Source: CAYVZZ01 sp964456185
GTDB lineage: Bacteria; Pseudomonadota; Gammaproteobacteria; Pseudomonadales; Alcanivoracaceae
Direction: 5' to 3'
DNA: 22,490 bases
Assembly: GCA_964456185.1 (NCBI GenBank)
Contig: CAYVZZ010000029.1
Span: 1-22,490 of the forward strand
The translations under genes and the position numbers were made by a program. The notes below the pieces were generated by a model. The model did no database searches. It saw only the letters and a program-made list of their open reading frames with translations, and was not told the origin of the DNA. Below are positions 22,461 to 22,490 of the stretch, piece by piece; position 1 is the stretch's first letter; every line of letters starts with the position of its first letter.

Positions 22461-22490
22461 ATGATTTCATCCCACGGTTTCGCCGCGCAC
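22461..22490 (+). CDS. Start of an unidentified gene, cut by the window edge
   Basis: ATG at 22461 is preceded by a near-perfect Shine-Dalgarno, AGGAGGT (22450-22456), five bases before the ATG, and by the extended -10 above. The ten codons visible read MISSHGFAAH. This is too little to name a product. It is divergent from the outer-membrane barrel gene. Confidence 0.6.
   Translation, partial: MISSHGFAAH

Overview
The window looks like chromosomal core DNA from a free-living gammaproteobacterium. Several gene orders are those known from Escherichia coli and Pseudomonas: rsmI / lpoA-yraN-diaA(gmhA)-dolP, sspA-sspB next to petABC, ampD-ampE next to nadC, yrfG-hslR-hslO, and rppH-ptsP beside an HAD-IB phosphatase. 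The presence of bc1 complex genes argues against the enterics and for a respiratory lineage near the Pseudomonadales, Cellvibrionales or Oceanospirillales. I cannot name a genus. I see no transposase, phage gene, tRNA, rRNA or CRISPR array.

Layout. Positions 1-288 are non-coding and rich in hairpins, including a long one at 135-195. On the minus strand rsmI-doxX-tadA (2061 to 289) joins two decoding-site RNA modification enzymes around a small membrane protein. Divergently, lpoA-yraN-SIS isomerase-dolP (2190-5652, plus) is an envelope cluster that ends in a perfect 18-bp terminator hairpin facing sspB. The minus-strand block sspA-sspB (6806-5726) lies downstream of petA-petB-petC (9403-6883), with a compact terminator between them. 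Upstream of petABC, also on the minus strand, are DUF1631-ampD-ampE (13403-9670). An island of about 27% GC (13441-13680, hand count) separates DUF1631 from plus-strand nadC, whose candidate promoter overlaps a 6-3-6 inverted repeat. The minus-strand pair cysQ-MPG (16041-14586) converges on nadC. The plus-strand operon yrfG-hslR-hslO (16142-18081) is driven by a good housekeeping-type promoter and abuts, stop to stop, minus-strand rppH-ptsP (20860-18082). The window closes with an HAD-IB phosphatase (21077-21730, plus), a small outer-membrane barrel (22330-21740, minus), and the first ten codons of another plus-strand gene (22461 to the edge).

How the genes work together. The products cover translation fidelity (RsmI, TadA), envelope growth and integrity (LpoA, DolP, AmpD/AmpE, possibly heptose synthesis), proteolysis and stress (SspA/SspB, HslR, Hsp33), aerobic respiration (PetABC), nucleotide and NAD metabolism (NadC, CysQ, YrfG), DNA repair (MPG) and RNA decay/PTS-Ntr signalling (RppH, PtsP). 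Tight overlaps (ATGA and TAATG junctions) show translational coupling in most operons.

I found no convincing new multi-gene system. The points most worth a second look are the 61-nt hairpin whose wobble pairs fit only a plus-strand RNA, the PSWY Qo motif in cytochrome b, the full GmhA catalytic set in the diaA-position SIS protein, the low-GC island, and the operator-like repeat at nadC. All promoter and terminator calls are by eye.
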